This document shows positions 47,637-57,200 of a stretch of DNA of 64,000 nucleotides, one piece after another; the stretch's first letter is position 1, and each line of letters begins with the position of its first letter. Source of the DNA: Longitalea arenae (GTDB taxonomy: Bacteria; Bacteroidota; Bacteroidia; Chitinophagales; Chitinophagaceae). A program made the translations under genes and the position numbers. Below the pieces are notes generated by a model, which did not search any database, had not been told where the DNA came from, and saw only the letters and a list, made by a program, of their open reading frames with translations. The stretch covers positions 100,446 to 164,445 of the forward strand of contig NZ_JAFFJX010000014.1 of NCBI RefSeq assembly GCF_016924755.1, in the 5' to 3' direction.

Positions 47637-47672
47637 GCCCGCCTTTTGCCGCCGGAAGGCGGTTCGGCGGGC
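47637..47672. repeat. GC-rich imperfect hairpin between tRNA-Gly and tRNA-Tyr
   Basis: Outer arms GCCCGCC/GGCGGGC and inner arms GCCGCC/GGCGGT form a long stem. It stands out against the AT-richer spacer and lies just 3' of the tRNA-Tyr end on the minus strand. It could be a processing signal of the tRNA precursor. Confidence 0.5.
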
Positions 47673-47676
47673 GAAG

Positions 47677-47759
47677 TGGGCAGAAGAGGATTCGAACCTC
47701 TGAAGTCGAAAGACAGCGGATTTACAGTCCGCCCCATTTGGCCGCTCTGGAATCTGCCC
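47677..47759 (-). tRNA. tRNA-Tyr (GTA anticodon)
   Basis: A class II tRNA with a long variable arm: acceptor GGGCAGA/TCTGCCC, anticodon stem GCGGA/TCCGC with loop CTGTAAA (GTA), T arm AGAGG-TTCGAAT-CCTCT, discriminator A. Confidence 0.95.
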
Positions 47760-47800
47760 TTTAAAAACAAGTAAAATTACACACGCAATGTAAAACGCTG

Positions 47801-47873
47801 AGCCACTTGTCGGAATCGAACCAACGACCTACTGATTACAAATCAGTTGCTCTACCAGCTGAGCTAAAGTGGC
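47801..47873 (-). tRNA. tRNA-Thr (TGT anticodon)
   Basis: Acceptor GCCACTT/AAGTGGC, D arm GCTC/GAGC, anticodon stem ACTGA/TCAGT with loop TTTGTAA (TGT), T loop TTCGATT, discriminator T. It is the first intact tRNA of the run. Confidence 0.95.
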
Positions 47874-47889
47874 TTATATTCAAAAAACT

Positions 47890-47959
47890 TTATCAACTTA
47901 TTGGCTCAAACTTCGGCCATCCAACGCGGCGGATGCTTTACCAGTTGAGCTAAAGTGGC
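47890..47959 (-). pseudogene. Decayed 5' part of a tRNA-Thr copy
   Basis: On the minus strand GCCACTTTAGCTCA at the 5' end is identical to the intact tRNA-Thr(UGU), and the D loop follows closely. The D stem is broken (GCTC/AAGC) and the 3' half, with anticodon and T arms, has drifted beyond function. Confidence 0.65.
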
Positions 47960-48160
47960 TTAAAAATCAAAAAACTTCACACTTTTATTCATCCATCCGT
48001 GTCTACCGGCACCGCCCTTTTAAGCAATATTAAATTGCTGTTACCCCTATTCAATTAGCCGTATTTTATGCCTTTTCAGGGCTGGCAAATTAATTGAAAG
48101 TCAAGCCTGTAAAGAACTTCCTGCGCCTCTTTTTCTTACCCTGCTATTTTTTGAGGAAGG

Positions 48161-48189
48161 CAAAGGTAAATGAATTTGTGTAATTCAAA
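48161..48189 (-). promoter_or_regulatory. Promoter of the tRNA-Thr/Tyr/Gly/Thr-tuf unit (TTTG, N17, TACCTTTG)
   Basis: The minus strand reads TTTG at 48189-48186, a 17-nt spacer and TACCTTTG at 48168-48161. It matches the Bacteroidota consensus and shares its -7 octamer with the rplK and rpoB promoters. Confidence 0.8.
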
Positions 48190-48373
48190 AATTTTGATCC
48201 GTTTTTTTTTTGCTTGTTTTCAACGTTTTGCAATTTCTCGTCCCCCTTCGAACCATCTTCACGGCCACGAACCTGCTTCCCATGCGGTTTCCATTGAAAA
48301 AACGCAAACCTACAATTGTTTTTAAAATAATACAGCTTCCTGTTATCACCCCCTTCCTTTCCCGTACGGACAT

Positions 48374-48400
48374 AAAAAAACCTCCCGCATGGGGAGGTTT
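48374..48400 (-). terminator. Rho-independent terminator of hpf
   Basis: AAACCTCCC (48378-48386) pairs with GGGAGGTTT (48392-48400) and the minus strand continues with a T-run. Confidence 0.9.
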
Positions 48401-48449
48401 AAAGAAGTGAAATAATTTTATCTGAAACAGAAATTCAGCATTATACAAT

Positions 48450-48749
48450 TCAGGCAGCTTGCTTTTCCTTCCTTCTTTTTACCTGGTTTACCAGAGATTC
48501 CAACGCATTGTCGAATGATTCTTCAAATGATTTCGAACTGCATTTAACAAAGAACTGGTGGCGAGGAACCTGCACTCTAATTTCTGCGATCTTGTCTTTT
48601 ATGGTGTGCACCACATTATCCAACTTTAGGTATACGTCAACCTTAATAATGCGGTCGTGAAAGGTGTTAATTTTTTGAAGTTTACGATTAACATGTTCGA
48701 TCAATTTTGCATCAGCAGTAAACCGCACAGACTGAATGTTTACGTTCAT
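48450..48749 (-). CDS. hpf: Ribosome hibernation-promoting factor, HPF/YfiA family (short form)
   Basis: The 99-aa product binds the decoding centre of resting ribosomes. It has the beta-alpha-beta-beta-beta-alpha pattern: MNVNIQSVRFTADAKLIEHVNRKLQKI, VDVYLKLD, then AEIRVQVPRHQFFVKCSSKSFEESFDNALESLVNQVKRRK. It is the short form without the dimerisation tail of long HPF. The C-terminus KRRKEKQAA is basic. It is followed by its own terminator and preceded by a xerC-type gene on the same strand, a frequent neighbour in Bacteroidota. Expression in stationary phase is expected by family. Confidence 0.92.
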   Translation of the reverse strand: MNVNIQSVRFTADAKLIEHVNRKLQKINTFHDRIIKVDVYLKLDNVVHTIKDKIAEIRVQVPRHQFFVKCSSKSFEESFDNALESLVNQVKRRKEKQAA

Positions 48750-49103
48750 AACAATCGCATTTTAACAGTGAAACAATATTTAACAATAAATGAAAGATCT
48801 TTTCTGTACCACCATTGCAGTGAGTGAGAGATGAAAGAGGTGGCTTCAATGCAGGAATATTAACTACTACATAAGCACTTTATTTAAGCTCTATGAAGAT
48901 AATACAACAGGCTGTTTTTTCCAAATTAATATGCAGCTATTTTGACAAAGAATTGTCTTACGCACAAAAATACATGCAGTGGTCAATTAGCTTTTTTTTA
49001 GCACATGCTAACAAACATTCGCCTGAATAAAAAAGATCATAAATGACCAGTTATGTTTGCAGAGATACAACGGTCACCTAAACATATACTCCTGTCAAAA
49101 GCC
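48750..49103. other. Intergenic region between xerC-type gene and hpf
   Basis: 354 bp of AT-rich sequence with no gene. A TATTTTTG box on the minus strand (48965-48972) resembles a -7 element for hpf, but no -33 element lies at proper spacing. Confidence 0.45.
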
Positions 49104-50018
49104 TTAGGCCTTGGGATGCGCCTTCTTATATATGTCCTTTAATTTCTCAATGGTATTATGTGTATAGATCTGCGTAGCCGCCAGACTCGAATGGCCCAGT
49201 AATTCTTTTACTGCGTTCAGATCTGCGCCGTTATTGGTCAAATGCGTGGCAAAGGTATGCCGCAGTACGTGCGGACTTTTCTTATCGATCGTTGTAACAG
49301 CACTTAGATACTTATTAACTGCCAGGTAAACATATTTAGTATACAGCTTTCGCCCTTTTTCATTAACCAGTAAGTATACCGGGTCAGCGGATTCCAGTGC
49401 GCGCTTTTTTTCTGCGATGTAATCTCTGATCTCTTTTATCAACTCCGCACTTACCGGAATAACCCTTTCCTTGTTGCCTTTACCCAACACCTTGATGGTA
49501 TTGGCCGATGTATTTACCTGGCTTTCCTTCAGGTTCACCAACTCCGATAAGCGCATGCCCGTGTTATAAAAGATCGACAGGATCAACCGGTCGGTTTTGC
49601 CGCTCCAGGTATCCGGGAACTCAACATAACGGAATAGCGTATCCGTATCTCTTTGTTCCACATACACCGGCAAACGCTTGGGAATCTTCGGAGAAATAAT
49701 AGTGGTCATGGGCGATTGTTCGAGCTGCCCGGTGCGCATATGATATTTAAAGAAAGATTTTAGTGTGGAGATCTTGCGATTGATGGTTTTGGCGCTGTTC
49801 TTATTTTCTTTAAGCGATGCCAGCCAACTGCGGATATAAGCTGCGGCTATGTCGGCCAGAACCGGCTCCCGCATGCTGAATCGTTCCTGCAAATAGGCAA
49901 AGAACTGCTGCAGGTCTTCTCCATAGGCCACGATCGTATTCTCAGCATACCGCTTTTCGAACTTCAGGTAGTTCAGAAAATTATTAACGGTCACAGGATT
50001 ATGTAATGTTGTACCCAT
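49104..50018 (-). CDS. xerC: Tyrosine recombinase, XerC/XerD type
   Basis: The 304-aa product is a site-specific recombinase of the Xer type that resolves chromosome dimers at dif. The N-terminal core-binding domain (about 8-95) begins VNNFLNYLKFEKRYAENTIV. The catalytic domain has Arg in NTGMRLSEL, Lys in VLGKGNKERVIP, His250 and Arg253 in HVLRHTF, His276 in LLGHSS, and Tyr285 in TQIYTHNT; all six catalytic residues are present. Length fits Xer proteins rather than phage integrases. No att-like repeats flank it. I cannot tell XerC from XerD on sequence alone. It lies between rpsU and hpf. Confidence 0.88.
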   Translation of the reverse strand: MGTTLHNPVTVNNFLNYLKFEKRYAENTIVAYGEDLQQFFAYLQERFSMREPVLADIAAAYIRSWLASLKENKNSAKTINRKISTLKSFFKYHMRTGQLEQSPMTTIISPKIPKRLPVYVEQRDTDTLFRYVEFPDTWSGKTDRLILSIFYNTGMRLSELVNLKESQVNTSANTIKVLGKGNKERVIPVSAELIKEIRDYIAEKKRALESADPVYLLVNEKGRKLYTKYVYLAVNKYLSAVTTIDKKSPHVLRHTFATHLTNNGADLNAVKELLGHSSLAATQIYTHNTIEKLKDIYKKAHPKA

Positions 50019-50100
50019 AGCGGCAGGAAATGTTCATTAAATATAGGTAAATCCTTCAATACCAGGTACAACAGCTTAAAATAGAGTAGCTACAAAACCA

Positions 50101-50131
50101 AAAAGGCCACCTGGTAGAGTGGCCGTAATAT
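50101..50131 (-). terminator. Rho-independent terminator of rpsU
   Basis: GGCCAC (50105-50110) pairs with GTGGCC (50119-50124); the minus strand continues as TTTTTGG. It lies between rpsU and the xerC-type gene. Confidence 0.85.
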
Positions 50132-50154
50132 TGTTACAAGTGACGATGTTAGGC

Positions 50155-50352
50155 TTATCCTTCGATCTGACCGCTGGCAACCTTTTGCTTGTACACAGCT
50201 TTCAGCACCTCGTTGCGACGTTTAACCGACGGCTTGGTGTACGATTGACGCTCTCTTAACTGCACCAATATCTTCGCTTTCTCAAATTTCTTTTTGTACT
50301 TTTTGAGGGCCTTGTCGATATTTTCGCAATCTTTTGAATCGATAATCAGCAT
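50155..50352 (-). CDS. rpsU: 30S ribosomal protein S21
   Basis: The 65-aa basic protein is a late-assembling small-subunit protein involved in initiation. It starts MLIIDSKDCENIDKALKKYK, and RERQSYTKPSVKRRNEVLKA is the typical core. The start has a strong Shine-Dalgarno site (AAGGAGG at 50364-50370). In Bacteroidota S21 has been linked to occlusion of the anti-SD and control of its own mRNA through an unusually strong SD; this gene's SD agrees with that (literature recollection). It has its own promoter and terminator. Confidence 0.95.
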   Translation of the reverse strand: MLIIDSKDCENIDKALKKYKKKFEKAKILVQLRERQSYTKPSVKRRNEVLKAVYKQKVASGQIEG

Positions 50353-50363
50353 AATATTATATA

Positions 50364-50370
50364 CCTCCTT
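50364..50370 (-). promoter_or_regulatory. Strong Shine-Dalgarno site of rpsU
   Basis: AAGGAGG on the minus strand, 11 bases upstream of the ATG. Such full SD sites are rare in this window (seen also for hsp20). Confidence 0.8.
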
Positions 50371-50388
50371 TAAGGCTTTTTAGGGCTG

Positions 50389-50420
50389 CAAATATAGCCG
50401 AAAATTCCAAAATACGCAAA
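50389..50420 (-). promoter_or_regulatory. rpsU promoter (TTTG, N20, TATATTTG)
   Basis: TATATTTG at 50396-50389 and TTTG at 50420-50417 on the minus strand fit the consensus. The divergent ribE start codon lies only 29 bp away, so both genes share this region. Confidence 0.6.
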
Positions 50421-50427
50421 ATCCCCC

Positions 50428-50444
50428 CAAAAATCCGATTTTTG
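50428..50444. promoter_or_regulatory. Palindrome CAAAAATC-C-GATTTTTG before ribE
   Basis: Two 8-bp arms around one central base end 4 bp before the ribE ATG. It might be an operator or simply an AT-rich promoter coincidence. No FMN riboswitch fits in this short leader. Confidence 0.35.
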
Positions 50445-50448
50445 CCCC

Positions 50449-51039
50449 ATGTTTACAGGAATTATCGAAACCATCGGCCACATCGAAGAAGTATATAGCA
50501 CCGGAACAAATAAAACATACTGGATCTCCTCGGCCCTTTCCCATGAGTTCAGGATCGATCAAAGCGTGTCCCATAACGGGGTTTGCCTTACCGTGGAAGA
50601 GGTCCAGGGCAGGCGCCACCGGGTTACGGCCATCGCCGAAACCCTGCAGAAAAGCAACCTGGGCCACTGGAGCACCGGCGACCTGGTGAATATTGAACGG
50701 TGTATGATGATGAATGGCCGCCTCGACGGTCATATCGTTCAGGGCCATGTAGATACCACCGCTATCTGTATCGACAGGAAACAGCTCGATGGCAGCTGGG
50801 AATTAAGGTTCCGCTTTCCCGAAGCGTTCAGCACGCTGGTGATTGAAAAAGGTTCCATCAGCCTGAACGGCATCAGCCTCACCATTTTTAATGTTACGGA
50901 AACCGAGTTTACCGTAGCCATCATTCCTTATACTTTCGAACACACCAACATCAAAACAATAGAGCCTGGCGCCCACGTGAATATTGAGTTCGATATGATG
51001 GGTAAATATGTAAACAGGATCTTATCTTTAAACAGATAG
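50449..51039 (+). CDS. ribE: Riboflavin synthase (alpha chain)
   Basis: The 196-aa product converts two 6,7-dimethyl-8-ribityllumazine molecules into riboflavin. It is built of two lumazine-binding beta-barrels: residues 1-97, starting MFTGIIETIGHIEEV with the SVSHNGVCLTVE segment, and residues 98 to the end, with HIVQGHVDTTA and GSISLNGISLTI. The length is normal. The ATG lies in a short leader only 70-100 bp from rpsU, which is divergent. No other riboflavin genes are adjacent. Ends with a short C-terminal helix typical of the family. Confidence 0.96.
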   Translation: MFTGIIETIGHIEEVYSTGTNKTYWISSALSHEFRIDQSVSHNGVCLTVEEVQGRRHRVTAIAETLQKSNLGHWSTGDLVNIERCMMMNGRLDGHIVQGHVDTTAICIDRKQLDGSWELRFRFPEAFSTLVIEKGSISLNGISLTIFNVTETEFTVAIIPYTFEHTNIKTIEPGAHVNIEFDMMGKYVNRILSLNR

Positions 51040-51249
51040 CGGAACAGCTTGTTTGATCAGGTAGTGAACACATAGTTCAATGCCTCGAAATGATATATTA
51101 CACTGGTAGCTGCGAAATAGAAAGCCGGTAGATACAATAACAAAGGGACTTTGTACCGAAAATTATTTCATTTATTTTGTGGATTGAAACTTGAATTTGC
51201 TATACCCTAATAAAATAAATAAGACTGCCAGGGCTTTCTGTTCTTGAAT

Positions 51250-51978
51250 ATGCCAAAAGTCAGCATCATAATTCCCTGTTTTAATGAGGAACGAAGATTA
51301 AAAAAGGAACCACTCCTGCAATTGTTGCATTCAGGCGCTGACATTGCATTAATACTGGTTAATGATGGCAGTACGGATAATACACATCTTTTACTGGAAG
51401 AGATCAGAAAAGTAGATGAGGAGCATGTAGTGGTCATTACATATCGTGAGAACAAAGGAAAAGCCAATGCCGTCTTCAAAGGCATGGAGCATGCGCTGGA
51501 GAATCACAATCCAGCCTTTATAGGGTACCTTGATGCAGACCTTTCTACTGGTGTGGATGAATTTTTAAGACTGGCAGAAACAGCCAAACATGCGGAGGCC
51601 GATTACGCTTTCGGTTCCAGAATCAAAATGCTCAACCACGAAATTTACAGATCAGTTGTACGGCATATTTGCGGAAGGATAATAACGACAATCATTGATT
51701 CTCGGTATCAACTGAGCATTTATGATACGCAATGCGGCGCCAAATTATTTTCCCCGGAAATAGTAAAAATTATAACTCGCACACCGTTTAAGACCAGGTG
51801 GCTGTTTGATGTAGAAATATTCCTGCGCATCCGCAATGCCGGAATATCTGCAAAAGGGCTTGAAATTCCTTTGAAGAAATGGACCCACTACGGAAATTCG
51901 AAAATTTCATTATTGTCTGCTCCCCAAATATGCGGTGAACTTATAAGACTGGCAAAAAACTACAAAATCACAAAATGA
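51250..51978 (+). CDS. Glycosyltransferase family 2, polyprenyl-phosphate glycosyl synthase-like
   Basis: I use the ATG at 51250 (242 aa); the frame also reads from a TTG six bases earlier. The GT-A fold shows as VSIIIPCFNEERRL (residues 3-16), DADLST near 96-101 for the metal-binding DxD region, and the DTQCGAKLF segment seen in dolichyl/undecaprenyl-phosphate sugar synthases. No membrane segment is present, unlike GtrB/DPMS forms with C-terminal helices. It overlaps the next gene by 4 bp (ATGA), a sign of translational coupling. Pairing with a YfhO-type protein recalls CsbB-YfhO of Bacillus, where the lipid-linked sugar is handed to the partner. Confidence 0.87.
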   Translation: MPKVSIIIPCFNEERRLKKEPLLQLLHSGADIALILVNDGSTDNTHLLLEEIRKVDEEHVVVITYRENKGKANAVFKGMEHALENHNPAFIGYLDADLSTGVDEFLRLAETAKHAEADYAFGSRIKMLNHEIYRSVVRHICGRIITTIIDSRYQLSIYDTQCGAKLFSPEIVKIITRTPFKTRWLFDVEIFLRIRNAGISAKGLEIPLKKWTHYGNSKISLLSAPQICGELIRLAKNYKITK

Positions 51979-54197
51979 ATGAACCGACAACCTCACAAGC
52001 TACCTATACCCGCTCAAGAGACCTGTTCGCATTGTTGATTTTATTGCTTGTTTGCCTGGTCAGTTACTGGCCGCTGACATTTCATGTCTTCAGCCTTAAA
52101 AACGATGCCCTTATCTACTTTCTGCCTGTCAGATACCAGGTAAGCCAAAGCATTTCCAATGGCTATTTCCCATTATGGTCGCCCTACCTGAACTTCGGCC
52201 ATCCCCTACATGCTGATATGCAAAGCGGCGTATGGAATCCGGTAGTGCAGTTGTTTTCACTGTTTGGTCCATATACCTTATACACCTTACAAATAGAAAC
52301 GCTGCTGTATATTTATTTGGGCGGCGTTGGCATGTACTATCTGCTAAGGTATCTCTCAATCCCTCCTTTAGCCAATCTGTTATGCACCACCGGCTATATG
52401 TTATGCGGGTTTAACAACGATTCCTGTCAATACCTGCTTTGGATAAGCGGATCCGCCTTTTTACCATTAGTATTCCTGTTTTATTTCCGGCTGCTTCGCT
52501 CCCCCTCGCTGTATGTATCCTGTTTGTTCTCTTTTTTTCTATGGCTTTTATTTTCTACTGCTAACCCGGGAGAATTTATCATCACCGTTTATATGCTCGC
52601 AGCCATGCTACTGGTGAAAATAATTGTTGCGCCAAAGGAGAACCGTATCCATCTTCTAAAAAGGCTAGCCGGCCTGCATGGTATTGCCATACTTCTTTTC
52701 ATTTGCCTGGCGCTGCCCGCGATATTTTCCTTTGCCCAATTCTTACCGTTATCTGAACGGGGCACGGGAGCCAGTTATGAAGATGCTATGACGAACCCCT
52801 TGCATCCATTGCTTACGGTGGCTTATGTTGCCCCGCTGGCTATTTTTGACCAAACTACATTCACGCTTACTGACGGCCTGCAACGAAATTCATGGTTTGG
52901 ATTGTTCCCTTTTATTTTCTTTTTATCAGCACTGGTTATCAAATTCAAGAACAAACACAAGGTTCTTTTTAAATATGCCTTTCTTGTCAGTTTTATCTTT
53001 AGCCTGGGAGAATGGGGATTATTCAGGCAAATAGCTTATTATACGCTGCCCCTTATGAATACCTTCCGGCATCCGGCCATGTTTAGATTATATAGCACCT
53101 TCTTCGGTGTTATACTGGCGGCCTTTTATCTGCAGGAACTGGTTCAACAAAAAGTAACTGCTAAAAAACATCAGCGGGTATTCCGTTTGCTGCTCTTTAT
53201 AATGGCAGGCCTTGGAATATTAGGACTATTGAACAGCGCAAACATTTACCAGGCATTTCATATTCTTATGGAAGGGCCGGTCAACAGAAATACCATTGCC
53301 AACCTTTTAAAGATTTTTAAAAGCAGTTTATCAATCTACAACCTGCTGCTATTGAGCCTTATCATTCAGCTGCCATTCCTGGTCTTATTTTACCGTTTTG
53401 CAATCCGGAACTTCGATCTGAAAAAAATAGCATATACAGCGATGGTGAACTGTATGGTGCATGCATTTATATTTACCTTTTTTACGGTTGTAAAAAAAGA
53501 CAGCGCCCGGAAGATCCAGGCACTCATTGACCAGCATACTCATAAAGGTTATCCCTTTCCTTCACTCACTTCAACCCTGCAGGAAAATAGTGCCGACGGC
53601 ATGAAATATTTTAAAGAAATCGGCTCCCTGAACATGTACAATAAAAAGATCGGCAGGGTACATCACTTTATTACACCTTCAAACCTGTTGGTCCAAAATG
53701 ATTTCTGGTACAATAGCCCCCTGCAAAGCACAGTTATGCAATACCCGCTTATGTATCACGCTGATACTGCCTGTATTCAAAATGACAGTGCGGCCATGCA
53801 TTTACAAACAAAAAAGAAAATAGCTTTTGTCACTGATTCCGCTTATATCCATCAAATAAATCAGCTTGCAAAAAATAGCATTACATTCTCATTAAGTGGT
53901 TTCACCCCCAACTCCTTTCACTTTACCTGCAACGCAACGGCCAACTCCTTCCTGGTATTATGCCAGAACCGTTACCCTTTTTGGCGGGCTACGATAGATG
54001 GCAAAACAACACCCATTATTACCGTTAACAGCAGTTTTATGGGGATAGCTGTTCCGGCCGGGAAACATACTTTACATTTTGACTTTAAAGCAAATCACAT
54101 CCTGATCGCTTATATCATCAGCCTTACTACGATGCTGCTATTTCTGATCACGCTTGTATTACAAATAAAAAGAGGTAGTCTTTCCGGATTGAAATAG
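51975..54197 (+). CDS. YfhO-family multi-spanning membrane protein (GT-C type glycosyltransferase-like)
   Basis: The 740-aa product has about 12-13 hydrophobic segments from residue 14 to about 500 and a final one near 712-732, with a large soluble part between (about 500-700). LKNDALIYFLPVRYQ near the first loop, with its acidic residue, is the expected catalytic/donor-binding loop of GT-C proteins. The extracytoplasmic end PFWRATIDGK and AGKHTLHFDF is a YfhO hallmark. It should take a polyprenyl-phosphate sugar and transfer it to an acceptor outside the inner membrane. Acceptor unknown. The final codons overlap the left arm of the terminator at 54168-54209. Confidence 0.82.
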   Translation: MNEPTTSQATYTRSRDLFALLILLLVCLVSYWPLTFHVFSLKNDALIYFLPVRYQVSQSISNGYFPLWSPYLNFGHPLHADMQSGVWNPVVQLFSLFGPYTLYTLQIETLLYIYLGGVGMYYLLRYLSIPPLANLLCTTGYMLCGFNNDSCQYLLWISGSAFLPLVFLFYFRLLRSPSLYVSCLFSFFLWLLFSTANPGEFIITVYMLAAMLLVKIIVAPKENRIHLLKRLAGLHGIAILLFICLALPAIFSFAQFLPLSERGTGASYEDAMTNPLHPLLTVAYVAPLAIFDQTTFTLTDGLQRNSWFGLFPFIFFLSALVIKFKNKHKVLFKYAFLVSFIFSLGEWGLFRQIAYYTLPLMNTFRHPAMFRLYSTFFGVILAAFYLQELVQQKVTAKKHQRVFRLLLFIMAGLGILGLLNSANIYQAFHILMEGPVNRNTIANLLKIFKSSLSIYNLLLLSLIIQLPFLVLFYRFAIRNFDLKKIAYTAMVNCMVHAFIFTFFTVVKKDSARKIQALIDQHTHKGYPFPSLTSTLQENSADGMKYFKEIGSLNMYNKKIGRVHHFITPSNLLVQNDFWYNSPLQSTVMQYPLMYHADTACIQNDSAAMHLQTKKKIAFVTDSAYIHQINQLAKNSITFSLSGFTPNSFHFTCNATANSFLVLCQNRYPFWRATIDGKTTPIITVNSSFMGIAVPAGKHTLHFDFKANHILIAYIISLTTMLLFLITLVLQIKRGSLSGLK

Positions 54198-54209
54198 ACT
54201 ACCTCTTTT
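54168..54209. terminator. Bidirectional 14-bp terminator overlapping the 3' end of the YfhO-type gene
   Basis: AAAAGAGGTAGTCT (54168-54181) and AGACTACCTCTTTT (54196-54209) are perfect inverted arms. The left arm lies inside the last codons and the stop TAG is at the loop edge. T-runs on both strands allow it to stop both the plus-strand gene and porU from the other side. Confidence 0.9.
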
Positions 54210-54242
54210 AGCAACCTGTACGATCTATCCTGAGTTCAGTAA

Positions 54243-57200
54243 CTACCGCATCAAATACATCTTACCATAACCGTTGTTAAAGTATTGGTCTGTATTATCG
54301 CCTTGGCTCTTATATTTTTCCATGGTTTTACCATTCAGCGAAGTGATGATCCGGTACAGGTAAACGCCATTACCCAGCTTTTGACCATACTGATCGGTTC
54401 CATCCCATTTGAATTCAGTAATATTCCGTCCGATATGTAATGGCCCCAGTTCGTTCATAGTTATCTCGCGCACGATCTTTCCGGTCACTGTTAATATCTG
54501 TATCCGGATATTTTGCGGTATCTCACTGCCGGTAATCGTAAACACGAAGGCAGTAGATGTGCTGAAGGGGTTAGGATAGTTCAGCACATTGGAGATCATC
54601 GGTTTGGAGATGACCGTGAAAGCGATCCTGTAGGCTATATTACCAGCCTTATTGCCGCTTCTGTCCTTTCCTACAACGATCAGTTCATACACATCTCCTT
54701 CCGGATTGATCTGCCGGTTGAACTGCGGTGTGAATTGTATGGTAGCCGTGTTTTCCGAACCACTGGTCGCCGGTATAAACCGTAAGGTATCATTATCAAA
54801 ACTGTAGGTACGCAATGTACCATCCGGATATTTCACCTGTACAGATGCCAGGGAAGTATCGTTCAGCAGTAGATAACTCGATTCATCCTTTAACTTGATC
54901 TCGATATTCGGTTTCGATGAAACAATATCCCTGTTTAAGATATGTACCCCGTCAAAGGTAACATCCAGTATCGGATTCTTATTATCCGGCCAAACGTAGA
55001 AGTTCTTATAAACAAAATTGTTGAAGAAATACTGTTCCGGCTGGTCGTTATCGGCATTTACATCCACAAACAGCACATTACTGCCAGGGTATGCCGTTGT
55101 GCCAAAGTCGAGGCTCACATGAATGGTATCGCCACTGATGATCGGTTTTTGCTTACGAACGAACAAAGTATGTGAGACATTATTTTGGTCTATAACAACG
55201 GCTTTCACCTTAATACTGTCGAACGGTTTATTACTGATATTCTTAAAGGCAATGCCAAAGGTCGCGGTTTCACCCAGGGTGAAGGTATCGCGCATTTGCG
55301 TCAGATACAGATTGGCAGCCATGCTACCTTCAGGAGCAGGGTCACAATAGACCCGCCATGATTTAAGCTGGTACGGGGTTAACTTCAAAGAATCTATATT
55401 TCGCATACGCAACTTCATGAATGGATAGCGGCTTGCATCCACTGCCGAAAGGTCAAAATTATGCGTGTTCTTATCCAGCGTATACAGCAAAGCTTCCGTA
55501 TTATCATTGGCTACCCCCACTACTTCTACTGAAGGACCATCAGGTGATGGGTCTTCCAGCGACTCCCCTTTCCAACTAACTTCTTTCCATTTTTTGGCCG
55601 GACCAAACACCGGCGATGTTATATAACCGATTGTATCAGGTGTTATGCAATTCACGGATAAGGTTGCCTTGTCATCAGTACCCTTCGTAAACTTGAAAAC
55701 AGGCGTAAAATTGGCGTTATCGTTCTTTTTATATACAAAAATAAACTGCCTGGGCCGGCTGAATGAATCTACCTCTGTAAATCCATATTTTAAAAAGCTG
55801 TGGTAGATCGACTTATATTGTCCATATCGGAGAGTATCGTTGATCCAGTCCTGCGCAAAGCCACCAGTCAGAGACGGGTAACGCAGACCTGAACGGGCAA
55901 CAACATAATAACCATCCGGGATCACATCTTCCATAAATTGCCTCATCTTTTCCCGGGACGCAGAATCCTGATACCTGAACTCAAAGTTATAATCTCTCAT
56001 GGTATAACAATTATTCCAGCTGCCATATTGCCCATCTCCTGTGACGGGGTCATAATTGTTTTTCCATGGTTTAAATGAAACCGGATCAAAGACCATAAAA
56101 GCAACAGAGGAATATGCACAAAAATTCTGACCGATTGTGTGACCATCCACAGAAACTTCCACTTCCTGTTCATAGAAAGCGCTGATGCCCCATGTACCTG
56201 TATTGATAAACAAATTATTCGACCGGGTCCCATATTTCCACTGCCGGGTAGTGGTATCCAGGGTAACCCTTTCTGAAATAGACTTCAGGTTCTGATGATA
56301 ATGATCCTGCGCATAACCCTCCGTAGTACCAGGCATGTACATAAAGGAAGAAGTTATCCATTGATGTTCACTTCCCTGCTCAGGTTCAGTGGCCACGCGC
56401 CAGTAATAAACCGTACTATCCTTATAGGTGATACCCGGATTGAATTCCAATATTCCACCCGGTCCGCTGATCGTTTTTGAAACCTTAAGCGAAGAATTGA
56501 ATGCGCCCGTGGTATCTATTTCAAAAATGTAGTTGCGTTGAGGGCTGAACGGATTGGCCGTGGACGCATATAAAGTCTGCGTAGGATTGTTGATGATCGC
56601 ATACATGTACGGGTACGCGGGCCGGGCCTCATTTTCGTAAATATAGAACTGTTTCGTGATCGTGTTGTTCGACTCTGAAATTTCATCGGCCACATTGCCG
56701 GCGTCGATGGTCACTATCAGTTTATTCAAGCCCTTGTCGCGGCTCGCAACAATGGGAACGTTGAGGGTAATCGAATCCGCGTACCGGATGCCCGGGATCT
56801 TCTCCCGGTACACAAATGAGGTGCTTCCGTCAGGGTACTGACGTTTTATTTCAAGAATAATTGAATCCGCAGGCGCCTTGCCCAGGTTAATGGCCTTTAC
56901 TTTCAGGCTGAATCTGTTTTCAGCAACTGAAATAAATGCCGGATTGACCTGAACGAACTGGTCTTCTATTATATAATCGGGCTTGGGTTGTGCATTTATA
57001 AATATGGCCGGGTCGCCATGCAGGGTGATCTGCTCGGCATGCATCCTGCTATAAAAATCATGATTACCGGTGGCGCTGATCATTTCGCCCATAGCATCGC
57101 GCATCGTTTCGCCCAGGGTCTTATCATAATCCTGTTTCGCAATTAAACCATACAGACCTGATAAATACAGGTTCAGGTAATTCACGATCCCATAGTGCGT

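Larger units (their letters stand above)
47874..48449. other. Promoter region of the tRNA-tuf unit and end of hpf
   Basis: Besides the decayed tRNA copy, this stretch holds the strong promoter at 48161-48189 and the hpf terminator at 48374-48400. Nothing coding is seen; an 87-codon frame from 48448 to 48185 runs through the terminator and is spurious. Confidence 0.7.

Noticed and set aside
48185..48448. 87-codon frame downstream of hpf
   Set aside because: It runs through the hpf terminator and tRNA promoter and has no conserved features.
49104..50018. Phage or island integrase
   Set aside because: Length, motifs and neighbours (rpsU, hpf) fit a housekeeping Xer recombinase; no attachment repeats flank it.
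50353..50448. FMN riboswitch before ribE
   Set aside because: The leader is under 100 bp, shared with the divergent rpsU promoter, and lacks the conserved RFN segments.
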